Part shown: positions 13,685-21,764 of the stretch, in pieces | Numbering within the stretch: the first letter of the stretch is position 1 | Layout: every line of letters starts with the position of its first letter | DNA from: Bacteroidales bacterium | GTDB taxonomy: Bacteria; Bacteroidota; Bacteroidia; Bacteroidales; Bacteroidaceae | DNA: 21,962 nucleotides | NCBI GenBank assembly: GCA_004552195.1 | Contig: SFPC01000023.1 | Span: forward strand, 1 to 21,962 | Reading direction: 5' to 3' | The notes under the pieces: model-generated | Told to the model about the DNA's origin: nothing | The model's database searches: none | The model's input: only the letters and a program-made list of their open reading frames with translations | Translations under genes and position numbers: made by a program

Positions 13685-15409
13685 TTACTTGAACACGTGC
13701 TTGCCGTATTTCACGCCGCGTAGCATATAGTATTCGTCCTCGGCCTGCAGCCGCTTCAGGAAGTCGGGATAGGCGCGGCGCTCCTGGGGTGTCCAACCGG
13801 CCTCGGCCACGGCGGCGAGACGGGGGAACATGAGATACTGCACAGTGGCGGCATCTTCCACCCATTCTGTCCAGAAGTTAGCCTGCACGCCCAGGTAGCG
13901 GGGTTGCAGCTCGGCGGGCACGCCGTTCATGGGCACGTAGTTGTAGACGGCTTCCACCGTTTCGGAGCCGTTGCCCTGCGAACGCGGCTCGGTGGGGAGG
14001 TTGCTTTGCCGGCGGTTGATGTAATAAGGTATCTGCGGCGAGAGGATGGTGTTCAGTCCGCGCTGTGCTGCATCGCGGGCCGCGCCGTCGGCTCCTACCC
14101 ACGCCATGATGGTGATGTCCTTGCCGAGCGGTGCGGTATTGCCATGGAGCACTTCGTTCCAGAAGATAAGGTGGCGCTGCTTGTCGGCAGGTTTGGCGGC
14201 CATGTGTTCCTGCAACTGGCGGTAGAAATTGATTTGCAGGTCGCGGTAGTTCTTCGAGCCGATGGTCTTGAGCTGCTGCTGGCACACAGGGTTCTGTTCC
14301 CATTTCTGTGTGGGACATTCATCGCCGCCCAGGTGGAGGTAGCCGAAGGGGAACACCTCTGTCAGCTCGTCAATTACGTCCTTGGCAAACTGTACGGCCT
14401 GGGGGTTCGACACGTTGATGACATCGGTCGAAACGCCCTGCCACAGCCACACCTCGTGGGGGTTGTGCGGGTCGCAAGCCAAGAATTCGGGATAGGAGGC
14501 CACGGCTGCCTGAGAATGGCCGGGTATGTCAACTTCGGGAACGATTTCGATGAAACGGTCGCGTGCGTACTGCACAATCTCGCGGGCATCCTCCTGCGTG
14601 TAGAAACCGCCGTAGCGTTGGCCGTCGGGCTTCACGTCGCCCCAGCCAAGTACCTTGCTGTTGCGCCAAGCGCCGACTTCGGTCAACTTGGGATATTTCT
14701 TGATTTCGATGCGCCAACCTTGGTCCTCGGTGAGGTGCCAGTGGAAACGGTTGAGCTTGTATGCGGCCATCACGTCAAGGAGTTTCTTGATTTCCTCCTT
14801 TCCGTAGAAATGGCGGCCTTCGTCGAGCATGAAGCCGCGCCACCCGAAACGCGGCGCATCGGTGATGCTCACGGAGGGCAGTGTCCATTGCGTGGTGGCA
14901 GCGCAGCAGGTCTTGGCTCCCGCCATCACGGCGCGCGAGGGAAGCAGTTGCTGCAGCGTTTGCAGGGCATAGAAGAAGCCGGCGGGATGGGCGGCTTCGA
15001 TGACCACCTTGCAGGGGTTGACATCAAGGCGGTAGCCTTCGGCGGCCAGCATGGGGTTGTGTTTGAGGTAGAGGGCGGCTTTTGAAGGCTTCGATTTGAC
15101 GAGCTTCAGGCCGGTGGTTTCGCCGAATTGGCGGGCAAAGCGGTCAAGCACCCACCAGATGCTGTCGCCGGGATAGGCATCGGCGGCGATTTTCGTTTTG
15201 TTCTGGAATTGGAACTCGCCCAGCCCGGTCTGCATCTGCGAAGGCAGCGGAATGACGGAAGGAGTGGTTTGCGCACTCACAGGCAGGAAGCAGGCGGCCA
15301 GCATCCCAGCCAACAAGGTTCTTAAAAGTGCAATTTCTCGCCAAGCCAAAGCGAGCAAGCTCTCTTTGGTCTTTTGGCTTAACGAAATCGTTCTTATTTT
15401 CATGGTCAT
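13685..15409 (-). CDS. Exported GH20 beta-N-acetylhexosaminidase
   Basis: This 574-residue protein is a second GH20 exo-hexosaminidase acting on terminal beta-GlcNAc or GalNAc. A GH20b-like domain (about 50-175) precedes the catalytic barrel. RFGWRGFMLDEGRHF is at 187-201, HWHLTEDQGWRIEIKKYP at 223-240, the catalytic Asp-Glu pair in GGDE at 361-364, and FWTEW at 512-516. There is no extra C-terminal domain, unlike the GH20 at 6964. The signal peptide is unusual: about 28 residues containing many charges precede the hydrophobic core (about 30-45), with likely cleavage after VSA near 46. A second ATG at 15403 is equally possible as the start. No promoter box was found in the 195-bp upstream gap, which holds a dispersed repeat. 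Confidence 0.93.
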   Translation of the reverse strand: MTMKIRTISLSQKTKESLLALAWREIALLRTLLAGMLAACFLPVSAQTTPSVIPLPSQMQTGLGEFQFQNKTKIAADAYPGDSIWWVLDRFARQFGETTGLKLVKSKPSKAALYLKHNPMLAAEGYRLDVNPCKVVIEAAHPAGFFYALQTLQQLLPSRAVMAGAKTCCAATTQWTLPSVSITDAPRFGWRGFMLDEGRHFYGKEEIKKLLDVMAAYKLNRFHWHLTEDQGWRIEIKKYPKLTEVGAWRNSKVLGWGDVKPDGQRYGGFYTQEDAREIVQYARDRFIEIVPEVDIPGHSQAAVASYPEFLACDPHNPHEVWLWQGVSTDVINVSNPQAVQFAKDVIDELTEVFPFGYLHLGGDECPTQKWEQNPVCQQQLKTIGSKNYRDLQINFYRQLQEHMAAKPADKQRHLIFWNEVLHGNTAPLGKDITIMAWVGADGAARDAAQRGLNTILSPQIPYYINRRQSNLPTEPRSQGNGSETVEAVYNYVPMNGVPAELQPRYLGVQANFWTEWVEDAATVQYLMFPRLAAVAEAGWTPQERRAYPDFLKRLQAEDEYYMLRGVKYGKHVFK

Positions 15410-15463
15410 TAGATAAGAGGATTTAAGTTTCGGAGGAAATAAGGAATAAGGTTATTCTTTATA

Positions 15464-15586
15464 GGTTATGAGGGATAAGGTTATGAGGTTATAAAATTAC
15501 AGTTGTAACGCTTGAACATCGCGCGCTCAAATAGTAATCTTATAACCTCATAACCTAATATCTCATAACCTAATATATCATAACCC
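15464..15586. repeat. Dispersed hairpin repeat, copy 2
   Basis: The core at 15499-15548 matches copy 1 (9080-9128) with about five differences including one indel. The left flank (15464-15494, GGTTATGAGGGATAAGGTT...) and the right flank (15540-15586, repeated TCATAACC words) are reverse complements of each other over about 30 bases, so the element forms a long stem with the core at its tip. It lies between the stop of the carboxynorspermidine dehydrogenase gene and the start of the second GH20 gene. Confidence 0.8.
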
Positions 15587-15604
15587 TAAACACAAAAAAA
15601 CGGA

Positions 15605-16828
15605 TCAGAGTTCAAGATCGCCGTCGAAAATCTCGTGCCAGGGCAGTCCTTGCTTGTTCAGTTCATCCATGAAGGGATCGGGGTCGAACTCTTCCACATT
15701 CCACACGCCGGGACGTTTCCACAGGCCGAGCATGAACATCCGGGCACCGATGCAGGCAGGCACGCCAGTGGTGTAGCTCACGCCCTGCATACCCGTTTCT
15801 TCGTAGGCGGCCTGGTGGGAGCAGTTGTTGTAAACGTAGTAAGTGCGTTCCTTGCCGTCCTTCAAGCCCCGGATGCGGCAGCCGATGGAAGTTTCGCCGT
15901 CGTAGTTCTCGCCGAGGTCCTGCGGATTGGGGAGCACGGCTTTCAGGAACTGGAGGGGCACAATCTTCACCTTCACGGGACCGCTGCCGTCGGCGGCTTC
16001 GGCGGTGTATTCCAGCTCGTCGATACGCGACATGCCGATGTTCTGGATCACGTCGAGATGCTTCAGGTACTGCTCGCCGAAGGTCATCCAGAAACGGGCA
16101 CGCTTGATGGTGGGATAGTTCTTCACGAGGCTCTCGATCTCTTCATGGTGGAGCAGGTAGCTCTCCTTGGGACCGATGCCGGGATAGTTGAGCGGCTGGT
16201 GGATTTCAAGGGGTTCAGTTTCCACCCACTGTCCGTTTTCCCAATAAAGTCCCTTCTGCGTGATTTCGCGGATGTTGATTTCGGGATTGAAGTTGGTGGC
16301 AAACGCCTTGTGGTGGTTGCCGGCATTGCAGTCCACGATGTCGAGATACTGAATTTCGTCAAAGTGGTGCTTGGCGGCGTAGGCGGTATAGATGGAGGTT
16401 ACTCCGGGGTCGAAACCGCAGCCGAGGATGGCGGTGAGGCCGGCCTGCTCGAAGCGTTCCTTGTAGGCCCACTGCCAGGAATACTCGAAGTGGGCTTCGT
16501 CCTTGGGTTCGTAGTTGGCGGTGTCGAGATAGGAGCAGCCGCATTGCAAACAGGCTTCCATGATGGTGAGGTCCTGATAGGGCAAGGCGAGGTTCATCAC
16601 GAGGTCGGGTTTGAACTCGTTGAAGAGCGCGCAGAGTTGTTCCACGCTGTCGGCATCGACCTGTGCGGTGCGGATGTCAGGGCGGCCAATGGCCTTCACA
16701 ATGGCATCGCACTTGCTCTTGGTGCGACTGGCTATCATGATTTCACTGAACACGTCGGTGTTCTTCGCTACTTTGTGGGCGGCAACAGTGGCAACGCCGC
16801 CTGCGCCGATGATAAGTACTTTTCCCAT
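15605..16828 (-). CDS. Carboxynorspermidine dehydrogenase (saccharopine dehydrogenase family)
   Basis: This cytoplasmic enzyme of the Lys9/saccharopine dehydrogenase-like family should reductively condense a diamine with aspartate semialdehyde, using NADPH, to make carboxy(nor)spermidine in the alternative polyamine pathway used by many gut Bacteroidetes. The 407-residue protein has the nucleotide-binding motif GAGGVA at 8-13. It also has NLALPYQDLTIMEACL, CSYLDTANYEPKDEAHF and LGCGFDPGVTSIYTAYA, which are characteristic of the carboxynorspermidine-synthase branch rather than true saccharopine dehydrogenases. The partner decarboxylase (nspC) is not in the window. It follows the DUF4488-like gene by 80 bases on the same strand. 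The symbol lys1 is sometimes used for this family, but I do not think lysine metabolism is its role. Confidence 0.9.
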   Translation of the reverse strand: MGKVLIIGAGGVATVAAHKVAKNTDVFSEIMIASRTKSKCDAIVKAIGRPDIRTAQVDADSVEQLCALFNEFKPDLVMNLALPYQDLTIMEACLQCGCSYLDTANYEPKDEAHFEYSWQWAYKERFEQAGLTAILGCGFDPGVTSIYTAYAAKHHFDEIQYLDIVDCNAGNHHKAFATNFNPEINIREITQKGLYWENGQWVETEPLEIHQPLNYPGIGPKESYLLHHEEIESLVKNYPTIKRARFWMTFGEQYLKHLDVIQNIGMSRIDELEYTAEAADGSGPVKVKIVPLQFLKAVLPNPQDLGENYDGETSIGCRIRGLKDGKERTYYVYNNCSHQAAYEETGMQGVSYTTGVPACIGARMFMLGLWKRPGVWNVEEFDPDPFMDELNKQGLPWHEIFDGDLEL

Positions 16829-16908
16829 TTACAGAGTTTGGTGTATGTTATATATAAATAATGTGTAGTTTCAGTTCTACGGGAACAAGGAGAGGGCACA
16901 GCCCAATA

Positions 16909-17337
16909 CTACTGCGGCAATTCGAGTTTCACGCGGCGCCAGGTTTCGTGTCCGTCGCGCGTGGCACCGGGTATGCGGTAGGTCACGTCAATGACATCGG
17001 GCGAAACGAAGCGGTAGGTGATGGTGTTGTCTTTACCCACCAGCTCGGGGTCGGTGATGGAGCCCGTGATGTGCTCCACGCAGGTATTGTCGCTTGTCAC
17101 GGTGTAACTTCCCTGATTGGTCATGATGCTTTGGCCGACCTGGTTGGCAATGAGGAAGGTGCAGAATTGTCCGTCGGACTGCATCACTTTCCACACGGGG
17201 AGCTGTATGAGGTGGCCATCGCCCTTGGACTGCTGCACTTGTTGCCAAACGCCCACCAGCGTGGGATTATCTTTCTCTGCGGCGGCACACAGCCCCAAAG
17301 GGAGAACGAGTGCCAGGAGGAATAACAGTTGTTTCAT
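16909..17337 (-). CDS. DUF4488-like exported protein
   Basis: The 142-residue protein begins with a clear signal peptide (MKQLLFLLALVLPLGLCAAA, cleavage probably after AAA near 20). The mature part is beta-rich with GVWQQVQ near 29 and a C-terminal YRIPGATRDGHETWRRVKL. This resembles DUF4488, a small Bacteroidetes family with a lipocalin-like fold, although the match is from memory. A periplasmic location and ligand-binding role are possible but unproven. It lies 63 bases after the thioesterase gene and 80 before the carboxynorspermidine dehydrogenase gene; no promoter box was recognised in either gap. Confidence 0.8.
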   Translation of the reverse strand: MKQLLFLLALVLPLGLCAAAEKDNPTLVGVWQQVQQSKGDGHLIQLPVWKVMQSDGQFCTFLIANQVGQSIMTNQGSYTVTSDNTCVEHITGSITDPELVGKDNTITYRFVSPDVIDVTYRIPGATRDGHETWRRVKLELPQ

Positions 17338-17400
17338 GGCATATACTCTTTGAAATGGTTATAAGAGAGGTTGTTGCTAAGAAAAGCGTCAGGTTGTGAG

Positions 17401-18168
17401 TTAGTCCGCCTTGTCCGCCCCGCCGGCCAGGGTGATGCTTGCCCGCACCACAGCCTGCCCTTCCGCATTCCGGATTTCAAACAAGGTGCGGCGAGGGTTC
17501 GTCGCGTCGTCCTCACGGAACAGGTGCAACCGGTCGCCATGGTAACTTTCGAGGCAGTAGGCCATCTCCACCCGCCGCACGGGATGCCGGCGGAGCAACT
17601 CGGGACTGTAGAGATTGAGGAGCAGCTCCAAGTAACGGATGGAGTTGACGTGGCCGTTGATGTCCAAATCGGTGAAGGCGGCGGTATGCGTGCCGACCTC
17701 CTCGGGCAGCTTGAAACGGATGCGCCCGAGCGGCGCGATGGGTGCCGGGCGGTCGGGGATGAGCACGGAAGTGAAGCCGCCTCCCTCCAAACGGGTGAGG
17801 TCGGCCGGCCGCCGACTCGCGGTGTCGATGAGCGACCACGTGCTGGTGGCGTAGCCGCAGGGGGTGCCGTCGGCCAGGGTGATGGCGAAGTGGCGGTCGG
17901 TGAACTGGCGGTAGAGGCGGTCCACCCAGGTCTCGATCCGGAACTCCGCGCCCGTGAGCAGGGGACGCTCCATCTCGATGACCAAGCGCGACAGCACCCA
18001 GGCGTGGTGCTCGGCCTGCATCTGTTCGTAACCAAAACCGTGGCTGCCGGCGTGCATCGAGGCACAGCGCAGCAGCAGGTTGCCCAAGCGACCCCAAGAG
18101 AGATTGCCGAGACAATCCTCGGTGAAAGGTTCCACCACATAAGTATAGATGCTTGACTTGCTGTCCAT
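17401..18168 (-). CDS. Acyl-ACP thioesterase
   Basis: This cytoplasmic enzyme hydrolyses acyl-acyl carrier protein to release free fatty acids. The 255-residue protein is a tandem hotdog of the FatA/FatB-like type: first hotdog about 1-135, second about 150-250. The catalytic segment FTDLDINGHVNSIRYLE (165-181) supplies the Asp, Asn and His (169, 171, 173), and a Glu-Cys region at EMAYCLE (201-207) matches the plant enzyme's second catalytic segment. The plus-strand and alternative minus-strand reading frames over this gene are low-complexity shadows caused by its high GC content. In Bacteroides this gene normally lies inside the ilv operon between ilvN and ilvC; here it is about 15 kb away. 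Confidence 0.93.
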   Translation of the reverse strand: MDSKSSIYTYVVEPFTEDCLGNLSWGRLGNLLLRCASMHAGSHGFGYEQMQAEHHAWVLSRLVIEMERPLLTGAEFRIETWVDRLYRQFTDRHFAITLADGTPCGYATSTWSLIDTASRRPADLTRLEGGGFTSVLIPDRPAPIAPLGRIRFKLPEEVGTHTAAFTDLDINGHVNSIRYLELLLNLYSPELLRRHPVRRVEMAYCLESYHGDRLHLFREDDATNPRRTLFEIRNAEGQAVVRASITLAGGADKAD

Positions 18169-18405
18169 TGTATTTATCAGGATGTAAATTCGGTTTGGCT
18201 GTTCAAGGCAGGCTCACTCCCGGTTCAGTGTGCTCAGCGCAGGTGATAAGCATATTCGACGGGGATATTATCCACCATTCAAACAACCCGGCCATCGCCT
18301 CATCACAAGGAAGCGAAGCGGCCTTCATATCATCATTTAGGAGTGTAGACGAAGCGAAGTTAAGGATAAATAAAGCATACGGCAAACTTTATCATAATAA
18401 ATCCT

Positions 18406-18413
18406 TAACTTTG
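18406..18413 (+). promoter_or_regulatory. Bacteroidetes -7 box for the DPP-IV gene
   Basis: TAACTTTG matches TAnnTTTG and lies about 40 nt upstream of the ATG at 18454. No TTG was found at 19-21 nt. The 285-bp gap to the divergent thioesterase gene holds no other recognised signal. Confidence 0.5.
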
Positions 18414-18453
18414 CGCATATTTTTACTGCCAAGAAACTTAAATCGCAATCAAT

Positions 18454-20682
18454 ATGAAGAAAATTTTTCTGTTTGTGGCCGGCTTGTTCTCCATCTGTAC
18501 GGCCCTGAACTTCCAGCCCGCACAGGCTCAGGAAAAGAGGCTGACGCTGGACGACATGGGTGCCTATTACCCTGAATATGTTTATGGCGTGAACCCCCTG
18601 GCCGACGGCGAAAGTTATTCGCAGCTGGCCGACGGCGGCAAGCGCATCGTGCGCCGCTCGTTCAAGGACGGCAAGGAACTGGGCGTCATCTTCGACGTGG
18701 AGAAGGCCAAGGGAAGCACCAAGCTGGAAAGCATCGACGGCTACATCATGTCGCCCGACGAACGCCGCATCCTGCTGCGCACACAGACCAAGCAGATTTA
18801 TCGCCGCTCCTTCACGGCGGTCTACTACATCTACGACGTGGCCAACAACCGCTTCGAGCCGCTCTCCGACGGCGGACCGCAGCAGGCACCCATCTTCTCG
18901 CCCGACGGCAACCTCATCGCCTTTGCCCGCGAAGGCAACCTCTTCGTGGTGAAACTGCTCTTCGGCAATGCCGAAAGCCAGGTTACGAAGGACGGCAAAC
19001 GGGGCGAGGTGCTAAACGGCATCCCCGACTGGGTGTACGAGGAGGAGTTCTCCACCAACTGCAGCTTCGACTTCTCCGCCGACAGCGAAATGTTGGCGTG
19101 GGTGCGCTACGACGAGTCCGCCGTGCCGGTCTACCCCATCCAGGAATACAAAGGGGCCTACCCCACCCTGGAGGCCAACGATGAATATCCCGGCGAGTTC
19201 CGCTACAAATACCCCGTGGCCGGTGCCAAGAACAGCGACGTGTCGGTGATGACGTTCGACATCAAGAACCGCGTGACGCGCACCCTGAAACTGCCGCTCG
19301 ACGCCGACGGCTACGTGCCCCGCATCCAGTTCACGCCGGAAGCCGACAAACTGGCCGTCGTGACGCTCAACCGCCACCAGAACCGCATGGACATCTACAT
19401 GGCCAACCCGCGCTCCACGGAATGCAAGCTGGCCGTGCGCGAGGAGAACGAACGCTACATCGGGGAGCAGGCTTACGGCAGCCTGAAGTTCTACGGCAAC
19501 CACTTTGCCTACATCTCCGACCGCAGCGGCTACAAACATATCTACTGGTACAACCTGAACGGACAGCTGGAACGCCAAATCACGCAAGGCGACTACGACG
19601 TGAGCAGCTTCTACGGCTACGACGAAAAGGCGGGCCGCTTCTACTACGCCTCGCACGAGGAAAGTCCGCTGCGCACCGCCGTCTACAGCATTGACAACAA
19701 AGGCAAGAAACGCAAACTCTCAACGGAAACGGGCACGAACGCCGCCACCTTCAGCACCACGATGAAGTATTTCCTCAACGTCTACTCCTCGGCCCAACAA
19801 CCGCCCGTCACCACACTCCGCCAGGCTACCGACGGCAAACTGCTCAGCACCATGATCGACAACGAGGAGGTGAAGCAAAAACTCACGCCGATGCTGGGAC
19901 AAAAGGAGTTCTTCTCCTTCAAGACTTCGGAAGGGGTGGAACTGAACGGCTGGATGATCAAGCCGCAAAACTTCGATGCCTCGAAGAAATATCCCGTCAT
20001 CATGTACCAGTACTCCGGTCCCGGCTCGCAGGAGGTGAAGGATTCCTGGAACATGGGCTTCTATCCCGGCGGCGTGTTTGAAAGCTACATGGCCGACCGT
20101 GGTTTCGTGTTCGTATGCGTCGACGGTCGCGGCACGGGTGCCCGAGGAGCCGACTTCGAGAAGTGTACGTATCTGCACCTCGGCGACCTGGAGTCGAAGG
20201 ATCAGGTGGAAACGGCTCTTTACCTGGGTTCGCTTCCCTTTGTCGACAAGGACCGCATCGGCATCTGGGGCTGGAGCTTCGGAGGTTTCAACACGCTGAT
20301 GTCGATGAGCGAAGGGCGCAACGTGTTCCGCGCCGGCGTGGCCGTGGCTGCCCCGACCAACTGGAAATACTACGACACGGTCTACACCGAACGGTATATG
20401 CGCACACCGAAAGAGAACCCCGACGGCTATGCCACCAACCCCATTCAGCGTGCCGGGAAACTGCATGGCGACTTGCTGCTCATCCACGGCACGGCAGATG
20501 ACAACGTACACTTCCGCAACTTCACCGAGGTGAGCGAAGCCTACGTGCAGCAGGGCATCATGTTCCGCCAGCAGGTCTACACCAACCGCAACCACTTCAT
20601 CCTGGGCGGAAACACGCGCCGCCACCTGTTCCAAACCATCAGCGACTTCTTCATCGAAAAGCTGCAAGGACCAAAGCAGTGA
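18454..20682 (+). CDS. Dipeptidyl peptidase IV-type serine protease (S9B)
   Basis: This exported protease removes Xaa-Pro (or Xaa-Ala) dipeptides from peptide N-termini and is used by Bacteroidales to finish protein breakdown. The 742-residue protein has a signal peptide (about 1-25, cut after AQA). An N-terminal beta-propeller (about 40-480) holds the DPP-IV Glu-Glu motif in DWVYEEEF (192-199). The C-terminal alpha/beta hydrolase domain (about 490-738) has the nucleophile Ser608 in GWSFGG, Asp682 in HGTADDNVHF, and His714 in NRNHF. The propeller glutamates favour DPP-IV over oligopeptidases; a prolyl tripeptidyl peptidase cannot be fully excluded because it shares these motifs. It is monocistronic with a strong terminator downstream. 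Confidence 0.93.
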   Translation: MKKIFLFVAGLFSICTALNFQPAQAQEKRLTLDDMGAYYPEYVYGVNPLADGESYSQLADGGKRIVRRSFKDGKELGVIFDVEKAKGSTKLESIDGYIMSPDERRILLRTQTKQIYRRSFTAVYYIYDVANNRFEPLSDGGPQQAPIFSPDGNLIAFAREGNLFVVKLLFGNAESQVTKDGKRGEVLNGIPDWVYEEEFSTNCSFDFSADSEMLAWVRYDESAVPVYPIQEYKGAYPTLEANDEYPGEFRYKYPVAGAKNSDVSVMTFDIKNRVTRTLKLPLDADGYVPRIQFTPEADKLAVVTLNRHQNRMDIYMANPRSTECKLAVREENERYIGEQAYGSLKFYGNHFAYISDRSGYKHIYWYNLNGQLERQITQGDYDVSSFYGYDEKAGRFYYASHEESPLRTAVYSIDNKGKKRKLSTETGTNAATFSTTMKYFLNVYSSAQQPPVTTLRQATDGKLLSTMIDNEEVKQKLTPMLGQKEFFSFKTSEGVELNGWMIKPQNFDASKKYPVIMYQYSGPGSQEVKDSWNMGFYPGGVFESYMADRGFVFVCVDGRGTGARGADFEKCTYLHLGDLESKDQVETALYLGSLPFVDKDRIGIWGWSFGGFNTLMSMSEGRNVFRAGVAVAAPTNWKYYDTVYTERYMRTPKENPDGYATNPIQRAGKLHGDLLLIHGTADDNVHFRNFTEVSEAYVQQGIMFRQQVYTNRNHFILGGNTRRHLFQTISDFFIEKLQGPKQ

Positions 20683-20735
20683 AAGGTGAGAGAAAAATGA
20701 AACAAAAGCTGAAAGTTTTGATTTTCTTCTTCCGA

Positions 20736-20782
20736 GCCGCATCCTGCTTTATAATAATAATCTGACAAAAGGATGAAGCGGC
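20736..20782 (+). repeat. Stem-loop in the DPP-IV 3' region
   Basis: GCCGC ATCCT (20736-20745) pairs with AGGAT and GCGGC (20770-20782) with a 3-nt internal bulge, around an AT-rich loop. It lies between the stop codon and the intrinsic terminator and may stabilise the transcript end. Confidence 0.55.
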
Positions 20783-20820
20783 AACAACAGCCGCTCCTCC
20801 GCTTTCCGGCAAACCATTCC

Positions 20821-20886
20821 ACCCTTCACCGGCACGAAGTCTGTTCCCAACAATCCGGCAGACGCGCCGGTGAAGGGTTTATTTTT
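20821..20886 (+). terminator. Intrinsic terminator of the DPP-IV gene
   Basis: ACCCTTCACCGGC (20821-20833) and GCCGGTGAAGGGT (20866-20878) form a perfect 13-bp stem, with an inner GTCTG/CAGAC stem, followed by TTTATTTTT. It lies about 140 bases after the DPP-IV stop. The stem contains the same TTCAC/GTGAA words that crowd the next 400 bases. Confidence 0.8.
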
Positions 20887-20993
20887 ACCCCAAAGACAAC
20901 CGAATACACCTTATATATACGTGTTTTTTTGCCCGAAAAAAGCGTTCACTCCTTCACACACAAGCCGTTTCACGCTCAAAATCAGTCATTTCC

Positions 20994-21156
20994 GTGTGAA
21001 CACTTGAAAATTCAACCCTTCACACGGACACCTAAAGTGTGAATGATTGAAATCCCAACCCTTCACACAGAATCTAAGGTGTGAACACTTGATATTCCAA
21101 CCCTTCACACAGACGCCTGCGATGTGAACACTTGAAAATCCAAGCCTTCACACTCT
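20994..21156. repeat. Four tandem hairpin units of about 43 bp
   Basis: Units begin at 20994, 21037, 21079 and 21122 with the shared form (G/A)TGTGAAcacTTGA...CCAACCCTTCACAC. Each unit carries GTGTGAA and TTCACAC at its two ends, so each can fold into its own hairpin, and neighbouring units can pair with each other. A partial, degenerate unit precedes at about 20951. There are no unique spacers, so it is not a CRISPR array. Unit spacing is 42-43 bp, about four helical turns, which would place any bound protein on the same DNA face. Confidence 0.8.
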
Positions 21157-21238
21157 TTTCCTATGATAATCAGAAGCAAAGCATACATCCTGTGAATGGG
21201 TGAATGCTTTTTTCGGGATTTATTCACGTATATATAGC

Positions 21239-21272
21239 GCGCGTGAAGCATATAATAGTGCGCGTGAAGCAT
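21239..21272. repeat. Direct repeat GCGCGTGAAGCAT, two copies
   Basis: The 13-mer occurs at 21239-21251 and 21260-21272, offset by 21 bp (two helical turns). It contains the same GTGAA word as the tandem units upstream. No gene is seen here. Confidence 0.7.
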
Positions 21273-21375
21273 CGGGAGAAAGGTTGCATCACCCCACTCC
21301 ACTCCCACAACCAAACATTCACCGGCCAGCTGGATGGCGCAGCGCCCCCAGCCCCGGATGGGCGGAACCCCTCCC

Positions 21376-21463
21376 ACAAGTCCCGGACTATTTTCTCCTA
21401 CTCGCCGAGTTGTGAAAAATAGTCCCGGACTTGTTGGAGGATAGTCCCTGGCTTGTGCGGGAG
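21376..21463. repeat. Inverted and direct repeats of AGTCCCGGACTTGT
   Basis: ACAAGTCCCGGACTATTTT (21376-21394) is the reverse complement of 21416-21434 with one mismatch, enclosing a small palindrome ACTCGCCGAGT at 21400-21410. A third, diverged copy (ATAGTCCCTGGCTTGT) follows in direct orientation at 21441-21456. The arrangement would form a cruciform or RNA hairpin with two alternative right arms. The function is unknown. Confidence 0.65.
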
Positions 21464-21764
21464 TGGGTGTTCATGGGCTTGTTTCCCATGTCATCCGTGC
21501 CCCTGTACCGTAATCCGTGAATGCCATGAACCGCCCGTCCCTGACAACCATGAAGACCGAAGCCCGGTTTGTCTATGCCGTGGTGTTATTCTCCGAGCCT
21601 GTCCCTTGCAGACCGAGGCAGAAGCTGTTCCTGTTCTCTTCCCTTGCCGCCATCCACGATTCCTTCTCCGTTGTGCAGATAGGCTGCACACTCGGTCATC
21701 TCGGTTTCTCTTTTGCTTACACTATGTTTTAGCGCATTGCGTACATTATTCGGTCATAAGGAAA
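21464..21764. other. Intergenic stretch with no supported gene
   Basis: Several open frames exist, including one of about 70 codons on the plus strand at 21517-21732, but none has a ribosome site, promoter, recognisable domain or convincing codon use. One perfect small hairpin is present, TGTGCAG/CTGCACA at 21672-21690. The stretch is probably non-coding or decayed DNA. Confidence 0.5.

Noticed and set aside
13904..15085. 393-codon plus-strand open frame opposite the second GH20
   Set aside because: It mirrors the codon pattern of the real GH20 gene and has no recognisable motif of its own.
15635..16861. 408-codon plus-strand open frame opposite carboxynorspermidine dehydrogenase
   Set aside because: It is a shadow frame rich in Gly, Val and His; the minus-strand protein has family motifs along its full length.
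17334..18140. 268-codon minus-strand frame overlapping the thioesterase in another phase
   Set aside because: It is Arg, Ser, Pro and Thr-rich, as expected for an out-of-phase reading of a GC-rich gene; the thioesterase frame contains the catalytic motifs.
18203..18385. 60-codon minus-strand frame in the thioesterase/DPP-IV divergent gap
   Set aside because: It has no ribosome site or conserved feature and lies in the region expected to hold the two promoters.
19720..20742. 340-codon minus-strand frame opposite the DPP-IV gene
   Set aside because: It is antisense to a gene with all catalytic motifs intact and shows no domain.
20951..21156. Possible CRISPR array
   Set aside because: Repeat units abut each other with no unique spacers and no cas genes are nearby; this is a tandem hairpin repeat.
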